From the NCBI GenBank assembly GCA_020073605.1, contig JAIQEW010000001.1:1-64000 (forward strand): a DNA stretch of 64,000 nucleotides. Direction: 5' to 3'. Position numbers and translations under genes: made by a program. Positions 1-9,079 of the stretch are shown piece by piece (within the stretch, counting starts at the first letter, position 1; each line of letters begins with the position of its first letter). A model generated the notes under the pieces. It saw only the letters and a program-made list of their open reading frames with translations, was not told where the DNA came from and did no database searches. This stretch comes from Terriglobia bacterium. GTDB taxonomy: Bacteria; Acidobacteriota; Terriglobia; Acidiferrales; UBA7541.

Positions 1-1242
1 ATGAAGATTTCAGCACCCTTCCCGCATCTACGTCCAAATGCGCTCGACGCGGTCAATTTCCTGCTGGCCGATGTGCGCGGGGCACTCGGTCCGTTCCTGA
101 ATGTCTTCCTTATCACCCAGCAGAACTGGAGCCAGTCCGCGGTCGGGCTCGTGACGACCGTCAGCGGGCTGATCGGCCTCGCCGCGCAGACACCGGCGGG
201 CGCGGCGATCGACTCCACCAAGGCCAAACGTGGCGTGGTGGTGGTCGCGCTCGCGGTGCTGGCCGCGGGGACGACCGTGATATTCGCTTTCCCGCGCTTC
301 TGGCCCGTGCTGGCGGCAAATACCGTTCTCGCCGTCGTCGGCGACGTGTTCGGCCCGGCGGTTGCCGCCCTCACGCTCGGCCTGTTCGCACGGAGCCAAC
401 TCGCCGCGCGCATGGGACGGAACTCGGCTTTCGATCATGCTGGCAACATTTTCATTGCAGCCGTCGCCGGGTTTGTGGGCTGGCTCTTCGGGCAGCGCGC
501 GGTCTTCCTGCTCGGCCCGGTCTTCGCAGCGTTCGCCATCGCGGCGGTGCTATCGATTCCCGCCAAAGCCATCGATCACGACCGCGCGCGCGGGGCTGAC
601 CCTGATGAGGCCCGTGATCTGGAATCGGGCTGGCGGACCATCACCGGCTGCCGCCCTCTCATCGTCTTCTGCATCTGCGCCATGCTGTTTCATTTCGCCA
701 ACGCCCCGCTGCTGCCCCTCGTCGGCCAGAAGCTGGCGACGGCGCACAAGGAACTGGCAACCGCGATGATGTCGTCCTGCATCGTCGCGGCACAACTCGT
801 CATGCTGCCGGTTGCATTGATCGCCGGACGCCATGCCGACCAGTGGGGGCGCAAGCCGTTCCTGCTCGCCGGCTTCGCGATCCTGCCCGTACGAGCCGTC
901 CTTTATACGCTCTCTGACAACAGCGCATGGCTTATCGGCGTTCAGTTACTCGACGGCATCGGGGCCGGTATATTCGGCGCGCTCACGCCGCTCATTGCAG
1001 CGGACCTGATGCGCGGCACCGGCCGCTACAACCTCGCCCTCGGCGTTATCGCGACCGTTCAGGGGGTTGGTGCATCGCTCAGCGGTCTCGCCGCCGGCGT
1101 CACGGTCGATCGCTTCGGATACACGCCGGCCTTCCTCGGCTTGGGCGCGGTCGCCTCGGTTGCATTCATAGCCCTTGCCGCCGCGTTCCCGGAAACGGGC
1201 GGGGAGGAAAAGGACGCCGCACGCGTACTGCGGATCGAGTGA
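1..1242 (+). CDS. MFS transporter
   Basis: A 413-residue polytopic inner-membrane protein with about twelve hydrophobic segments and the spacing of a major facilitator. The first segment begins near residue 20, and a charged loop (about residues 190-210) separates the two six-helix halves. A loop with GRHADQWGRKP (about residue 275-285) is the conserved MFS loop motif between helices 8 and 9. The substrate cannot be told from sequence; proton-coupled efflux is the default guess. The reading frame opens with ATG at the first base of the window, so a few more N-terminal residues upstream cannot be excluded, although the start looks natural. It converges on the carD-like gene 13 bp away. The sequence reminds me of proteobacterial members of the family, so transfer is possible but unproven. 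Confidence 0.85.
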   Translation: MKISAPFPHLRPNALDAVNFLLADVRGALGPFLNVFLITQQNWSQSAVGLVTTVSGLIGLAAQTPAGAAIDSTKAKRGVVVVALAVLAAGTTVIFAFPRFWPVLAANTVLAVVGDVFGPAVAALTLGLFARSQLAARMGRNSAFDHAGNIFIAAVAGFVGWLFGQRAVFLLGPVFAAFAIAAVLSIPAKAIDHDRARGADPDEARDLESGWRTITGCRPLIVFCICAMLFHFANAPLLPLVGQKLATAHKELATAMMSSCIVAAQLVMLPVALIAGRHADQWGRKPFLLAGFAILPVRAVLYTLSDNSAWLIGVQLLDGIGAGIFGALTPLIAADLMRGTGRYNLALGVIATVQGVGASLSGLAAGVTVDRFGYTPAFLGLGAVASVAFIALAAAFPETGGEEKDAARVLRIE

Positions 1243-1255
1243 GAAATTGAAGAGG

Positions 1256-1777
1256 TCAATCCGGCAGAGCCGTTGCCTCCGGCATCTGTAGCTTGGCCTT
1301 TGCGAGTGCGCGGACGATGTTGGATTCAACCGTCTGTTCGGTCGTATTGCGCACCGTGGCCAGCTCGCTCACGAGAAGAAACTTCGCGCGTTCGAGCATC
1401 TTCTTTTCGCGGAAAGAGAGTGGCTTTGTCCGGCTAAGCGCGACGAGACCCTTCAGGACTGCGGCAACTTCCATCAGGGATCCTGTGCGCATCTTGTCCG
1501 AATTCTCTTTGAAGCGATGTTTCCAATCGTGATGAGAAGCAGAGCGGCCTTTTTCGAGGTAGGAAAGAACTGCGCCGGCTTGGGTTGAGCGGATGATGGG
1601 TCGCAATCCCACGCTTTCGATGTTTGCTTGCGGCACCATTACCTTCAAGCCACTCGAAAGAATCCGCAGCATGTAGAAACGTTCCGATCTGCCATTCACA
1701 TAACCAAAACTGATCTGTTCGATCAGCCCTACACCGTGGTTCGGATACACGACCTTTTCGCCTAGCTTAAAGTCCAT
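1256..1777 (-). CDS. CarD-family RNA polymerase-binding regulator
   Basis: A 173-residue protein. The N-terminal 65 residues form a CarD/CdnL/TRCF Tudor-like domain with the hallmark stretch KVVYPNHGVG; the remainder is a helical domain rich in Lys/Arg. CarD proteins bind the RNA polymerase beta subunit and stabilise open promoter complexes, especially at rRNA and other growth-related promoters. The start is supported by a GGGAGGG ribosome-binding site, and a plausible sigma-70 promoter lies about 40 bp upstream. It is transcribed divergently from tsaB. Family assignment is firm; the regulon is unknown. Confidence 0.92.
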   Translation of the reverse strand: MDFKLGEKVVYPNHGVGLIEQISFGYVNGRSERFYMLRILSSGLKVMVPQANIESVGLRPIIRSTQAGAVLSYLEKGRSASHHDWKHRFKENSDKMRTGSLMEVAAVLKGLVALSRTKPLSFREKKMLERAKFLLVSELATVRNTTEQTVESNIVRALAKAKLQMPEATALPD

Positions 1778-1811
1778 AAGTCGAAGTTCCCTCCCCGAAC
1801 TACCTGACCAA

Positions 1812-1841
1812 AGTTTAGGCTCACGCGAATGACGGCGTCAA
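1812..1841 (-). promoter_or_regulatory. sigma-70-like promoter of the carD-type gene
   Basis: Reading the minus strand, TTGACG (1841-1836) and TAAACT (1817-1812) are separated by 18 bp. The predicted start falls about 28 bp ahead of the carD-type ATG, with the GGGAGGG Shine-Dalgarno between. Both hexamers are close to consensus. Not tested experimentally. Confidence 0.6.
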
Positions 1842-1918
1842 GGTTTTCCCCACAATTACGGCAAAATCAAATTTGGAGGATCGCGCGGTTTCATCGCAGT
1901 TTGGCAGCGCAATTGCCC

Positions 1919-1924
1919 TATAAT
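1919..1924 (+). promoter_or_regulatory. Perfect -10 element placed 7 bp before the tsaB start codon
   Basis: TATAAT ends 7 bp before the GTG that opens tsaB, so transcription would begin at or next to the first base of the codon and give a leaderless mRNA. No convincing -35 hexamer at 16-18 bp is visible; TTGGCA is only 12 bp upstream. There is no Shine-Dalgarno at the expected distance, which fits leaderless initiation. Confidence 0.55.
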
Positions 1925-1931
1925 CGGGCAC

Positions 1932-2663
1932 GTGTTGATTCTCGCCCTGGATACTTCTTCGCCCGCCGGAAGCATCGCCGTGCTCCGCGATGAAAATGTG
2001 ATCGGAACCGTATCGACGTGGACCGATGAAATCTACTCTTCGCGAATATTTCGCCACCTCGAATTCCTTCTGAGCGAACTCTCGCTCGGCCTCGATGCGT
2101 TCGACCTGTTCGCTGTGGCGGCGGGCCCGGGATCGTTTACGGGTTTGCGCGTGGGACTGGCGGCGGTGAAGGGTTGGGCGGAGGTCTATCGGAAGCCGAT
2201 TGCGGCGGTGAGCGCCCTCGAAGCCGTTGCTGCACAATCACATTCGCCGGCACCATTACTAGTACCAGTCCTTGACGCCCGGCGCGGACAGGTCTATTTC
2301 GGTTTGTATAGGCGCGCCGGGGCGCACGGAGAAAGTGCTCTGGCGCTCGAAGGCGAGGAGTGCGTGATGACGCCCGAGGAATTTCTGGGGACGCTGCAAT
2401 CCCGCGCGGCAAGCTCCGATCTCGCGATTGTGACGCCAGTCCCCGAACCCCTGGTCGGCGCGATGTCTCGTTGTGAGACAGCCCACCCATCCGCCGGGCG
2501 AATCAGCGTGGATCGAGTCTCCGCGGTTCTCGCGCCGCAAGTGGGCCAGCTGGGCTATCAAAAGGCGCAACGCGGCGAACTCGCCGATCCGCTTACTCTC
2601 GACGCAAACTACATCCGGCGCAGCGACGCCGAACTTCACTGGAAAAGGCCGCCCGAATCTTGA
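1932..2663 (+). CDS. tsaB: tRNA threonylcarbamoyladenosine biosynthesis protein TsaB
   Basis: A 243-residue ASKHA-fold protein. It starts with the phosphate-1-like motif LALDTSSPAGSIAV, and AGPGSFTGLRVG lies near residue 65-76, the signature of TsaB (YeaZ). TsaB scaffolds TsaD and TsaE in making the N6-threonylcarbamoyl modification of A37 in tRNAs decoding ANN codons. The start is GTG (TTG one codon on is an alternative), directly behind a TATAAT. The stop overlaps the rimI start by 4 bp, so the pair is translationally coupled, an arrangement common in bacteria. The C-terminal half is variable, as usual for the family. Confidence 0.93.
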   Translation: MLILALDTSSPAGSIAVLRDENVIGTVSTWTDEIYSSRIFRHLEFLLSELSLGLDAFDLFAVAAGPGSFTGLRVGLAAVKGWAEVYRKPIAAVSALEAVAAQSHSPAPLLVPVLDARRGQVYFGLYRRAGAHGESALALEGEECVMTPEEFLGTLQSRAASSDLAIVTPVPEPLVGAMSRCETAHPSAGRISVDRVSAVLAPQVGQLGYQKAQRGELADPLTLDANYIRRSDAELHWKRPPES

Positions 2664-3100
2664 ACATTCGCCCGATCGAGGCGCGCGACGTGGATTCGAT
2701 TCTCGCGATTCAGTCGGCGTCTCCCGAGATTGCGCAGTGGACGATGTGGGACTATGCGCGCGTCGCGCGGGGCGACATGGCCGGGTGGGTAGCGGAAGAG
2801 AAGAGCGAGATCGACGGATTTCTAGTGGCGCGGCGCGTGGTGACCGACGTCGAAATTCTGAACTTCGCGGTGCGGCCGCATGCGCGCCACGGCGGCATCG
2901 GCACATCGCTTCTCCGCGAAACGCTGGCATGGGGCGCGACGTTTCGCGCGGAAAAGGCGCTGCTTGAGGTTCGCGCCTCCAATCTTGCCGCGCTGAGCTT
3001 CTACGTACGCCACGGATTTGAAGTGACCGGGCGCAGGCCACGCTACTACTCGGCACCGATTGAAGACGCGCTGATTCTTACCGCTGTGCTTGCGAAGTAG
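2660..3100 (+). CDS. rimI: Ribosomal-protein-alanine N-acetyltransferase RimI
   Basis: A 146-residue GNAT-fold acetyltransferase. Acetyl-CoA-binding motif A is visible as VRPHARHGGIG (about residues 71-82), followed by the motif-B stretch EVRASNLAALSFY and the GF-V-GRRPRYY ending seen in RimI. RimI acetylates the N-terminal alanine of ribosomal protein S18; in some bacteria it has other targets. It overlaps tsaB by 4 bp (ATGA-type junction), the gene order found widely because both act on the translation apparatus. Length matches the family. Confidence 0.92.
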   Translation: MNIRPIEARDVDSILAIQSASPEIAQWTMWDYARVARGDMAGWVAEEKSEIDGFLVARRVVTDVEILNFAVRPHARHGGIGTSLLRETLAWGATFRAEKALLEVRASNLAALSFYVRHGFEVTGRRPRYYSAPIEDALILTAVLAK

Positions 3101-3178
3101 AAAGAGTCAGATTTGATCCAGCCGGAATTGCGATACAGACCGCTCCGCGCTCTTTGCTGTTAAAATGAGCGCCACAAA

Positions 3179-4339
3179 ATGAAAATATTCGACGTGGCCA
3201 TCATCGGCGGCGGCGTGATCGGCGCATCGATCGCGTTTGAGCTGGCCGAGAAAAAACTTCGCGTCGTCCTGCTGGATCGCCAACAACCCGGCCAGGAAGC
3301 GTCATGGGCTGCCGCCGGGATGCTCTCGCCAGGCCCTCATCTGCCGGGAGACCTCCCGCTTGTCCCCCTGGGGCAGGAAAGCCTGCGGCTCTATCCCCAA
3401 TTTGTGGCCGCAGTGGAAGAAGCATCCGGAAAATCGGCGGCGTATGCGCGCCACGGGGCGCTTGAAATTTTCCTTCCGCCGCGCGGCGAAGCTGAGCGCG
3501 ACAAATTGGTCTCCGAGTATCGCGGCCTGGGGCTTGCGGCGGAGCCGGTCTCGCTCGACACAGTCCGCCAATGGGAAAAGACGATTAACCCGGCCATGCG
3601 CGCAGCTGCATGGCTGCCCGAAGAAGGCACGGTCGAGCCTCGCGCACTGATGGACGCGGTGCTGACCGCCGCGCGGCGCCGTGGCGTTGAGATCCGTTCA
3701 GACTGCCCCGTCACGGGATTGCTCCGCGAGCACGATCGCTGCACCGGCGTAGTCGTCGGGAGCGAAAAGATCGCGGCGGCGCATGTCGTCGTCGCAGCAG
3801 GATGCTTTTGCGGCGAGATTGCACGCGACGACGATCTCTTCGCGCGCTATGCGCCCACGCGCCCGGTGCGCGGGCAGATGCTGGCGTTGCGGCCCGATGG
3901 CGTGAATTTGCAGCGCGTCGTGCGCGCCGGGCGCGGCTACCTGGTGCCTCGCCGCGACGGCCGAATCATCGTCGGAAGCACGCTCGAAAACGTAGGCTTT
4001 GATAAGCGCGTTACCGCCGGGGGTATCCGCCAGATGCTGGATGCCGCGCTTGAAATGCTTCCGGATCTCGCCGGAGCGGAGTTGGTGGAATCGTGGGCCG
4101 GATTGCGGCCCGGGACACCGGATGACCTACCCATCCTCGGCCCGACCGATGTCGAAGGATTGCTGATCGCCACCGGCCACTATCGCAACGGAATTCTTCT
4201 GGCGCCGGTTACGGCCAAGCTTGTGCGCGGGTGGATTGTGAACGGGCGCACGACCTTCGAAGCGGGGGCATTCTCGCCGCTGCGGTTCAGCAGCCGTCGC
4301 CCACAGGAATCGCCCAAGTCCATGTCCCGCGGCACCTGA
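3179..4339 (+). CDS. thiO: Glycine oxidase ThiO-like FAD-dependent amine oxidoreductase
   Basis: A 386-residue DAO-family flavoenzyme. The Rossmann FAD motif VAIIGGGVIGASIAFELAE occupies residues 6-24, followed by EASWAAAGMLSP, typical of ThiO. The C-terminal block W-GLRPGTPDDLPILGP and GHYRNGILLAP binds the flavin and closes the active site. ThiO oxidises glycine to the imine used for the thiazole of thiamine; related enzymes deaminate other small amino acids. No thiamine genes or TPP riboswitch lie beside it, so its role is inferred from family only. A TAAAAT -10-like box sits about 15 bp upstream. It converges on the next gene. Confidence 0.87.
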   Translation: MKIFDVAIIGGGVIGASIAFELAEKKLRVVLLDRQQPGQEASWAAAGMLSPGPHLPGDLPLVPLGQESLRLYPQFVAAVEEASGKSAAYARHGALEIFLPPRGEAERDKLVSEYRGLGLAAEPVSLDTVRQWEKTINPAMRAAAWLPEEGTVEPRALMDAVLTAARRRGVEIRSDCPVTGLLREHDRCTGVVVGSEKIAAAHVVVAAGCFCGEIARDDDLFARYAPTRPVRGQMLALRPDGVNLQRVVRAGRGYLVPRRDGRIIVGSTLENVGFDKRVTAGGIRQMLDAALEMLPDLAGAELVESWAGLRPGTPDDLPILGPTDVEGLLIATGHYRNGILLAPVTAKLVRGWIVNGRTTFEAGAFSPLRFSSRRPQESPKSMSRGT

Positions 4340-4379
4340 CATCGCGGAACCGCCGGACGAGCGAGCAAATTCAAGCAGC

Positions 4380-5198
4380 TTAGAAGGGGACTTTGTTGCG
4401 CTGAGGTTCGCGGTTCGGCGGGCCCGCAAGCGTGGAGGCCTGTCCGGGGCTGGTGAACTGCACCTTATCCGCGTCAAGATAGATCGGGCGATCGATCACG
4501 GCTTCCAGAGTGGAGCCGCGCGGCAACTCCGCTTCCGGACCGCGCGAGAGGAGCACCGCACCGAGACCAGTAGCCGCTCCGATGCCCGCGCCAATTCCCG
4601 CGCCGCCGGCGCTGCGGCCCGCGATGGCGCCGATGCCCGCTCCCACGGAAGTTGTCTTGACGACGGTGCCGACATCGGACGACTTGTCAGTGTCTCCGAC
4701 AATTTTACCTTCGTTGTTCACGCTCTCACCGCCGCCCGTTCCCGCGCCGCTCGGCGAGGCGTTCAAGTTGACGATGTAGGAGTTCGGAAGAATCATCGTC
4801 GTCAATTTGATCATCAGCTCGGCGCGACCCTTCACGCGTCCGGCGCGCTTGGCTTCGGTGATTTCGCCGCTCACGTAGGAACCCGCTGGAATCACAATCT
4901 GACCGTTGACCGCCACGGGAAACAAGGTTTCGAAATATACCGGATCGCCCGGCCGCGCGCTCCGTGTGGAGATCGCGTTGTGAAGCACGAGGGGAATATG
5001 CGTGCCAGAAGGGACTTCGATTTGAGCGCTCCTGGCGGCCGGAGCGGCGACGGCTGTTGCCGCAGGTGCCGGCGGAGCGGGAGACACGGGCGGCGCTGAA
5101 GCCATAGGACCCGCCTGCTGACCCCAAACAGGAACGGCCAGCGCAAAGACCAGGCATAGGGCGCCAGCTCGCCATGTGTTGAACCCAAGGCTTCTCAT
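4380..5198 (-). CDS. Secreted protein with glycine-zipper segment, unknown function
   Basis: A 272-residue protein starting at the ATG preceded by GGGGGAAC; an upstream in-frame start 33 bp earlier lacks a ribosome-binding site. Residues 1-27 are a signal peptide ending near VWGQQ. A Pro/Ala-rich linker (about 28-60) leads into a beta-rich domain with PSGTHIPLVLHNAISTRSA, IPAGSYVSGEI and RAELMIKLTTMILP, a pattern I associate with acidobacterial outer-membrane or periplasmic proteins distantly like TrbI/VirB10 barrels. Residues about 170-215 are a glycine zipper (GAGIGAIAGRSAGGAGIGAG) that could insert in a membrane. Function unknown; divergent from the hybrid kinase, which may be coincidental. 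Confidence 0.75.
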   Translation of the reverse strand: MRSLGFNTWRAGALCLVFALAVPVWGQQAGPMASAPPVSPAPPAPAATAVAAPAARSAQIEVPSGTHIPLVLHNAISTRSARPGDPVYFETLFPVAVNGQIVIPAGSYVSGEITEAKRAGRVKGRAELMIKLTTMILPNSYIVNLNASPSGAGTGGGESVNNEGKIVGDTDKSSDVGTVVKTTSVGAGIGAIAGRSAGGAGIGAGIGAATGLGAVLLSRGPEAELPRGSTLEAVIDRPIYLDADKVQFTSPGQASTLAGPPNREPQRNKVPF

Positions 5199-5402
5199 CG
5201 GTGTTCCCCCAATCGCTTCCTGAGCTAACAAGGATGCTTCCGCGGCAAGCCGAGATGCTTGGAGAGTAATCCCTCAGCGCTATCCGGAACAAGGACGAGC
5301 GCGGCAGAGTGCACGACTGAGCACGCCCCGTTCCGGGGCCGGCCGCTCCCACACCCGGCGGCTCATATACTGAATTGGGGTAACTCTCAGGCTGGCCGGA
5401 AG

Positions 5403-8018
5403 ATGCGATTTCACGTGCGGACATCCCTGCGCAATAAGACGCTCCTAATCGTTCTGGCAGCGCTGGTCGGATTGGTGGGCGGCCTTTACTGGCTCTCGCG
5501 CGCCGTTCTTCTGAACGGGTTTGCCAAAGTCGAAAGCAAATTCGCAAGCGAGAACCTCGAACGGGCATCGAATGCCCTTTCCAACGAGATCGATACGCTC
5601 CAGCACACAGCCGCCCAGTACGCGGACCGAGATCAGACATATGCGTACCTGCGCGGCGGCAGTCCCGCGAAAGTAGCGACTGAATTTCCCTCGCGGACGA
5701 TCGAACAGCTCCGGCTGAATTTCGTGATCGTCCTGGACGGGGCGGGCCGCAAAGTCTTCTCGAAAGGCTTCAACCTTGCAGCGATGGAAGCGGAGCCGGT
5801 CCCGGCCGAGCTCGACCGCCACCTGCAGCCGGGTTCGACTCTCGGCGGCAATTCAACAGACCTGGGCGATGTGACCGGAATTTTGATGCTCGCATCCGGT
5901 CCGATACTGATCGATTCCAGCGCCATCTTGACCAGCAACTCGGAAGGGCCGGCCGCCGGACGATTGATCATGGGGCGGCGTCTGGATGCGGATGAAACGG
6001 TGCGTCTGGGAGGGATGACGCGCATGCCGGTCGAGATCGTGCGACTCGATACGGGTGCGCTGCCTCCTGATTTCCAGTTTGTCGTCAACACAATGTCGGA
6101 CCGGGATTCGACCCTGATCCGCCCGTTCGATGAGGCCTCCATCGGGGCGTATCAGGAACTTCACGACGTCTACGGAAAGCCCGTTGCTATTTTGCGCGTC
6201 CTCCTTCCGCGCAACATTTACCGGCAAGGCCAAACGAGCTTGTTGCAGTTCCTGCTTCTGTTGCTGGCTGCCGGTCTCGTGTTTGGCGCGGTCACCATGT
6301 ATCTCCTCGAACGGTTCGTAGTCTCGCGCGTTGCGGCTCTGAGCGAGAACATCATGCGAATCGGCGTGAGCGGGGACCTCGGGGCTCGCCTGGACGTCTC
6401 GGGCCACGACGAACTCTCAAACCTCGAAGGCACGATCAACAGCATGCTCGAGGATCTGGAACGTGTTCAGGGCGAGCGGCACGAAGAGCGCACCCGGCTG
6501 GCCGTGATGGTCGAGAAGATGCCGGCCGTGCTCTGGACGACAAACGCCGATCTGCAGATTACATCGGCGATGGGAGCAGGATTGGATGCCCTGGGACTAC
6601 GCCAGCGCGAACCGGTCGGCCTGCCGCTTTTGGAATTTTTCTTCACAAGCGACGCCGACTCCCCACCCATCACGGCGCACCGAAGGGCCCTGGTGGGGCA
6701 ATCCGTAGCCTACGAAGCAAATTGGAACGATCGGCGCTTCGAATCGCACGTCCAGCCGCTGAAGGACGGCGAAGGAATCATCCAGGGAGTGATCGGGGTT
6801 GCGCTGGATATCACGGAGCGCGAGCGGCTGGCGGACCAGCTGCGGCAATCGCAAAAAATGCAGGCCGTGGGAGAGCTGGCAGGAGGCGTGGCGCACGATT
6901 TCAACAACCTGCTGATGGTGGTGAAGGGCCACGCGCAGCTACTGCTCGAACGCATGCCGGAGAATTCGGCGCTGCGGCTCGGCATCCAGCAAATGGAAAA
7001 GGCGGCCGACCGCGCAGCGTCGCTGACGCGGCAATTGCTCGCCTTCAGCCGCAAGCAAGTGCTGCAGCCGCGCGTGCTCGACTTGAACGACGCGGTCGGG
7101 GGAATGATCCGCATGTTCTCCCGCGTGATCGGCGAGAACATCGAGATGGCGTTCCTGCCCGGCGGAAAACTCGGCCGCGTGAAAGCCGACCCGGGACAGA
7201 TCGAGCAAGTTCTGCTGAATCTGGTGGTCAACGCGCGGGACGCGATGCCAGAGGGCGGCCGGTTGACAATCGAGACCTCGAATGTGGTGCTCGATCGGGG
7301 TTACGCGGCGACGCACGTGAGCGTGGAGCCAGGGTCCTACGTAATGCTGACCGTGACCGACACTGGTTGCGGCATGGACGCCAAAACACAGGCGCGCATC
7401 TTCGAACCTTTCTTTACGACCAAAGGACCGGGCAAGGGCACGGGCCTGGGTCTCGCCACTGTGTATGGCGTGGTGAAGCAGAGCGGCGGGTACATCTACG
7501 TGTACAGCGAAGTCGGACACGGGACCACTTTCAAGATCTATCTGCCACAGGTGACGGCGGAAGTGGACCGGACTCCGCATGAGACAGACGCGAAGGGCGC
7601 TGCGCGAGGAACCGAAACCGTCCTATTTGTCGAGGACGAGCAGAGCGTCCGCGATCTCGTGCGGGACTATCTTGGGGCAACCGGATATTGCGTGCTCGAG
7701 GCTTCCGATGGCGAACAGGCGCTCCGCGTGGCCGCAGCGCATCCCGGACCGATCCACATTTTGATCACGGACGTCGTGATGCCTCATCTGAGCGGACCCG
7801 AGCTCGCGACAAAGTTGTCGGCGGAGCGGCCCGACATGAAGGTCCTGTTCATATCGGGCTACACGGACGACACCGTGTTTCGGCACGGTGTGCTCGAAGG
7901 CGGCGTGGCGTTCCTGCAGAAGCCGTTCAACCTGAAAGCGCTCGCCATGAAGATCCGCGAAGTCCTTAGCGGACAGCTCGTCCCCGCAGTTCCCCGCGGG
8001 GACTTCGACGTAAACTAG
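5403..8018 (+). CDS. Hybrid sensor histidine kinase/response regulator with CHASE4-like sensor
   Basis: An 871-residue membrane kinase, started at the ATG after GGCCGGAAG. Order of parts: TM1 (about 14-36), a periplasmic alpha/beta region of about 240 residues that looks like CHASE4, TM2 (about 278-300), HAMP, a PAS-like domain, HisKA with GVAHDFNN (His498 is the expected phosphoacceptor), HATPase with [16 protein letters not shown] and [13 protein letters not shown], and a C-terminal receiver with Asp790 in ITDVVMP. It should autophosphorylate and pass phosphate to its own receiver. No DNA-binding partner is encoded next to it, so output is presumably to an unlinked phosphotransfer protein or internal feedback. 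Confidence 0.9.
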   Translation: MRFHVRTSLRNKTLLIVLAALVGLVGGLYWLSRAVLLNGFAKVESKFASENLERASNALSNEIDTLQHTAAQYADRDQTYAYLRGGSPAKVATEFPSRTIEQLRLNFVIVLDGAGRKVFSKGFNLAAMEAEPVPAELDRHLQPGSTLGGNSTDLGDVTGILMLASGPILIDSSAILTSNSEGPAAGRLIMGRRLDADETVRLGGMTRMPVEIVRLDTGALPPDFQFVVNTMSDRDSTLIRPFDEASIGAYQELHDVYGKPVAILRVLLPRNIYRQGQTSLLQFLLLLLAAGLVFGAVTMYLLERFVVSRVAALSENIMRIGVSGDLGARLDVSGHDELSNLEGTINSMLEDLERVQGERHEERTRLAVMVEKMPAVLWTTNADLQITSAMGAGLDALGLRQREPVGLPLLEFFFTSDADSPPITAHRRALVGQSVAYEANWNDRRFESHVQPLKDGEGIIQGVIGVALDITERERLADQLRQSQKMQAVGELAGGVAHDFNNLLMVVKGHAQLLLERMPENSALRLGIQQMEKAADRAASLTRQLLAFSRKQVLQPRVLDLNDAVGGMIRMFSRVIGENIEMAFLPGGKLGRVKADPGQIEQVLLNLVVNARDAMPEGGRLTIETSNVVLDRGYAATHVSVEPGSYVMLTVTDTGCGMDAKTQARIFEPFFTTKGPGKGTGLGLATVYGVVKQSGGYIYVYSEVGHGTTFKIYLPQVTAEVDRTPHETDAKGAARGTETVLFVEDEQSVRDLVRDYLGATGYCVLEASDGEQALRVAAAHPGPIHILITDVVMPHLSGPELATKLSAERPDMKVLFISGYTDDTVFRHGVLEGGVAFLQKPFNLKALAMKIREVLSGQLVPAVPRGDFDVN

Positions 8019-8037
8019 AAACCGAATCGGCTGGGGG

Positions 8038-8307
8038 CTAAATCAGAAAGACAGTCTGGCCGGTGAGATCGAAGCGCTTGCGGCAGCGAATATTGCGGCA
8101 GGCCACCATGTTGTCCACGCGAACCATATAAGAGCGGGCCTTGGCGAACTGCTTTCTGTCTTCTTCATTTGCCCCGGCAGGAACGCTCGACTTCTTCGTT
8201 CGTACCATCCATCGGATGGGAAATGTACCTTCCTGACGGCAGTGCGGGCAGGTCATGGGAATCTGCTTCGTCTCTTCCTTCTCGTCGTAAAATCGTCGCT
8301 CGTCCAT
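8038..8307 (-). CDS. Small zinc-ribbon protein, unknown function
   Basis: An 89-residue cytoplasmic protein with two Cys pairs, Cys20-x2-Cys23 (MTCPHC) and Cys70-x4-Cys75, spaced as a zinc ribbon with a helical basic insert between them. No enzymatic motif is seen. Such proteins are often nucleic-acid or protein binding, but nothing here decides. It lies tail to tail with the hybrid kinase (19 bp) and is followed on the same strand by the deacetylase gene upstream of it, so the two minus-strand genes could share a transcript. Confidence 0.7.
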   Translation of the reverse strand: MDERRFYDEKEETKQIPMTCPHCRQEGTFPIRWMVRTKKSSVPAGANEEDRKQFAKARSYMVRVDNMVACRNIRCRKRFDLTGQTVFLI

Positions 8308-8344
8308 AGGTTTCTATCTTGTCAGTTCTGCCCGATCATTGCAG

Positions 8345-9049
8345 CTACTCAATTTCGTCCAAGGTCACAAAGCGAAGGCCCGCATCCTTCCACCGCGGGA
8401 GCCAGTGCTCGAGCGCCGCGACGGTATGGCGGCGGTCGCCTTCAAGAACTCGATGATCACCATCGTGCAGCAGGACGATATCCCCTCCGCTCACGCGGCG
8501 CAAGCGCTGAATCACGGGCTCGGGAGGCTGCGGCTTCCAATCCCGCGCCCAGACGGACCACATCACCACGCTGGCGCTGCCGCGCTTTCGGACAACACTT
8601 CCAAGCTGGGGACCACGAAAACCGAACGGCGGCCGCATCCAGCGAGACTTCTTACCCGTGGCCGCCGCGATTGCATCGTCACATCGGCTCAGTTCGTCCG
8701 CGATCTTCGCAGGCGGCAGAAACGCGAGCCGCGGATGCGTTTCGGTGTGATTGCCAATCACGTGGCCGCGCGCGGCGATTTCTTTTGCCAGTGCGGGAAA
8801 TGCGCGCACGTGGCGGCCGATCAAGAAGAAAGTAGCTTTGGCGTTGTACCGCTCAAGGAGCGCGAGAAGCGCCGGAGTGACGGCCGGGTTCGGGCCGTCG
8901 TCAAATGTGAGCGCGATGGCGGAAGCGTCGCCGGTGCGGCGGATCGTGGGGCCGAAGAGTTGCGAAGATGGCGCGACAGCACCCCAGGATAGTGTGCCGC
9001 CGACAGCGCATGCGCCGCCGGCCGCCGCCAGTGCAGGAAGCATCCCCAT
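8345..9049 (-). CDS. Polysaccharide deacetylase (NodB domain)
   Basis: A 234-residue carbohydrate esterase family 4 protein. The metal and catalytic motifs are in order: TFDDGP (motif 1), GNHTETHP (motif 2, His-x3-His), RPPFGFRGP (motif 3), W-VWARDW (motif 4) and LLHDGD (motif 5). It removes N-acetyl groups from peptidoglycan or a secreted amino-sugar polymer. The start is placed at one of two ATGs two codons apart, just before a hydrophobic N-terminal segment that serves as signal or anchor. The frame is open farther upstream from a GTG, but that extension is Arg/Pro-rich and overlaps the divergent gene. Enzyme assignment is firm, substrate is not. Confidence 0.88.
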   Translation of the reverse strand: MGMLPALAAAGGACAVGGTLSWGAVAPSSQLFGPTIRRTGDASAIALTFDDGPNPAVTPALLALLERYNAKATFFLIGRHVRAFPALAKEIAARGHVIGNHTETHPRLAFLPPAKIADELSRCDDAIAAATGKKSRWMRPPFGFRGPQLGSVVRKRGSASVVMWSVWARDWKPQPPEPVIQRLRRVSGGDIVLLHDGDHRVLEGDRRHTVAALEHWLPRWKDAGLRFVTLDEIE

Positions 9050-9079
9050 CACAAGAATTTTCGCATCGCGGCGCGGAAA

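Noticed and set aside
1836..1931. CRISPR repeats, prophage or transposase remnants here or elsewhere in the window
   Set aside because: No regular repeat-spacer pattern, terminal inverted repeats with target duplication, or recombinase motifs were seen anywhere in the 64 kb.
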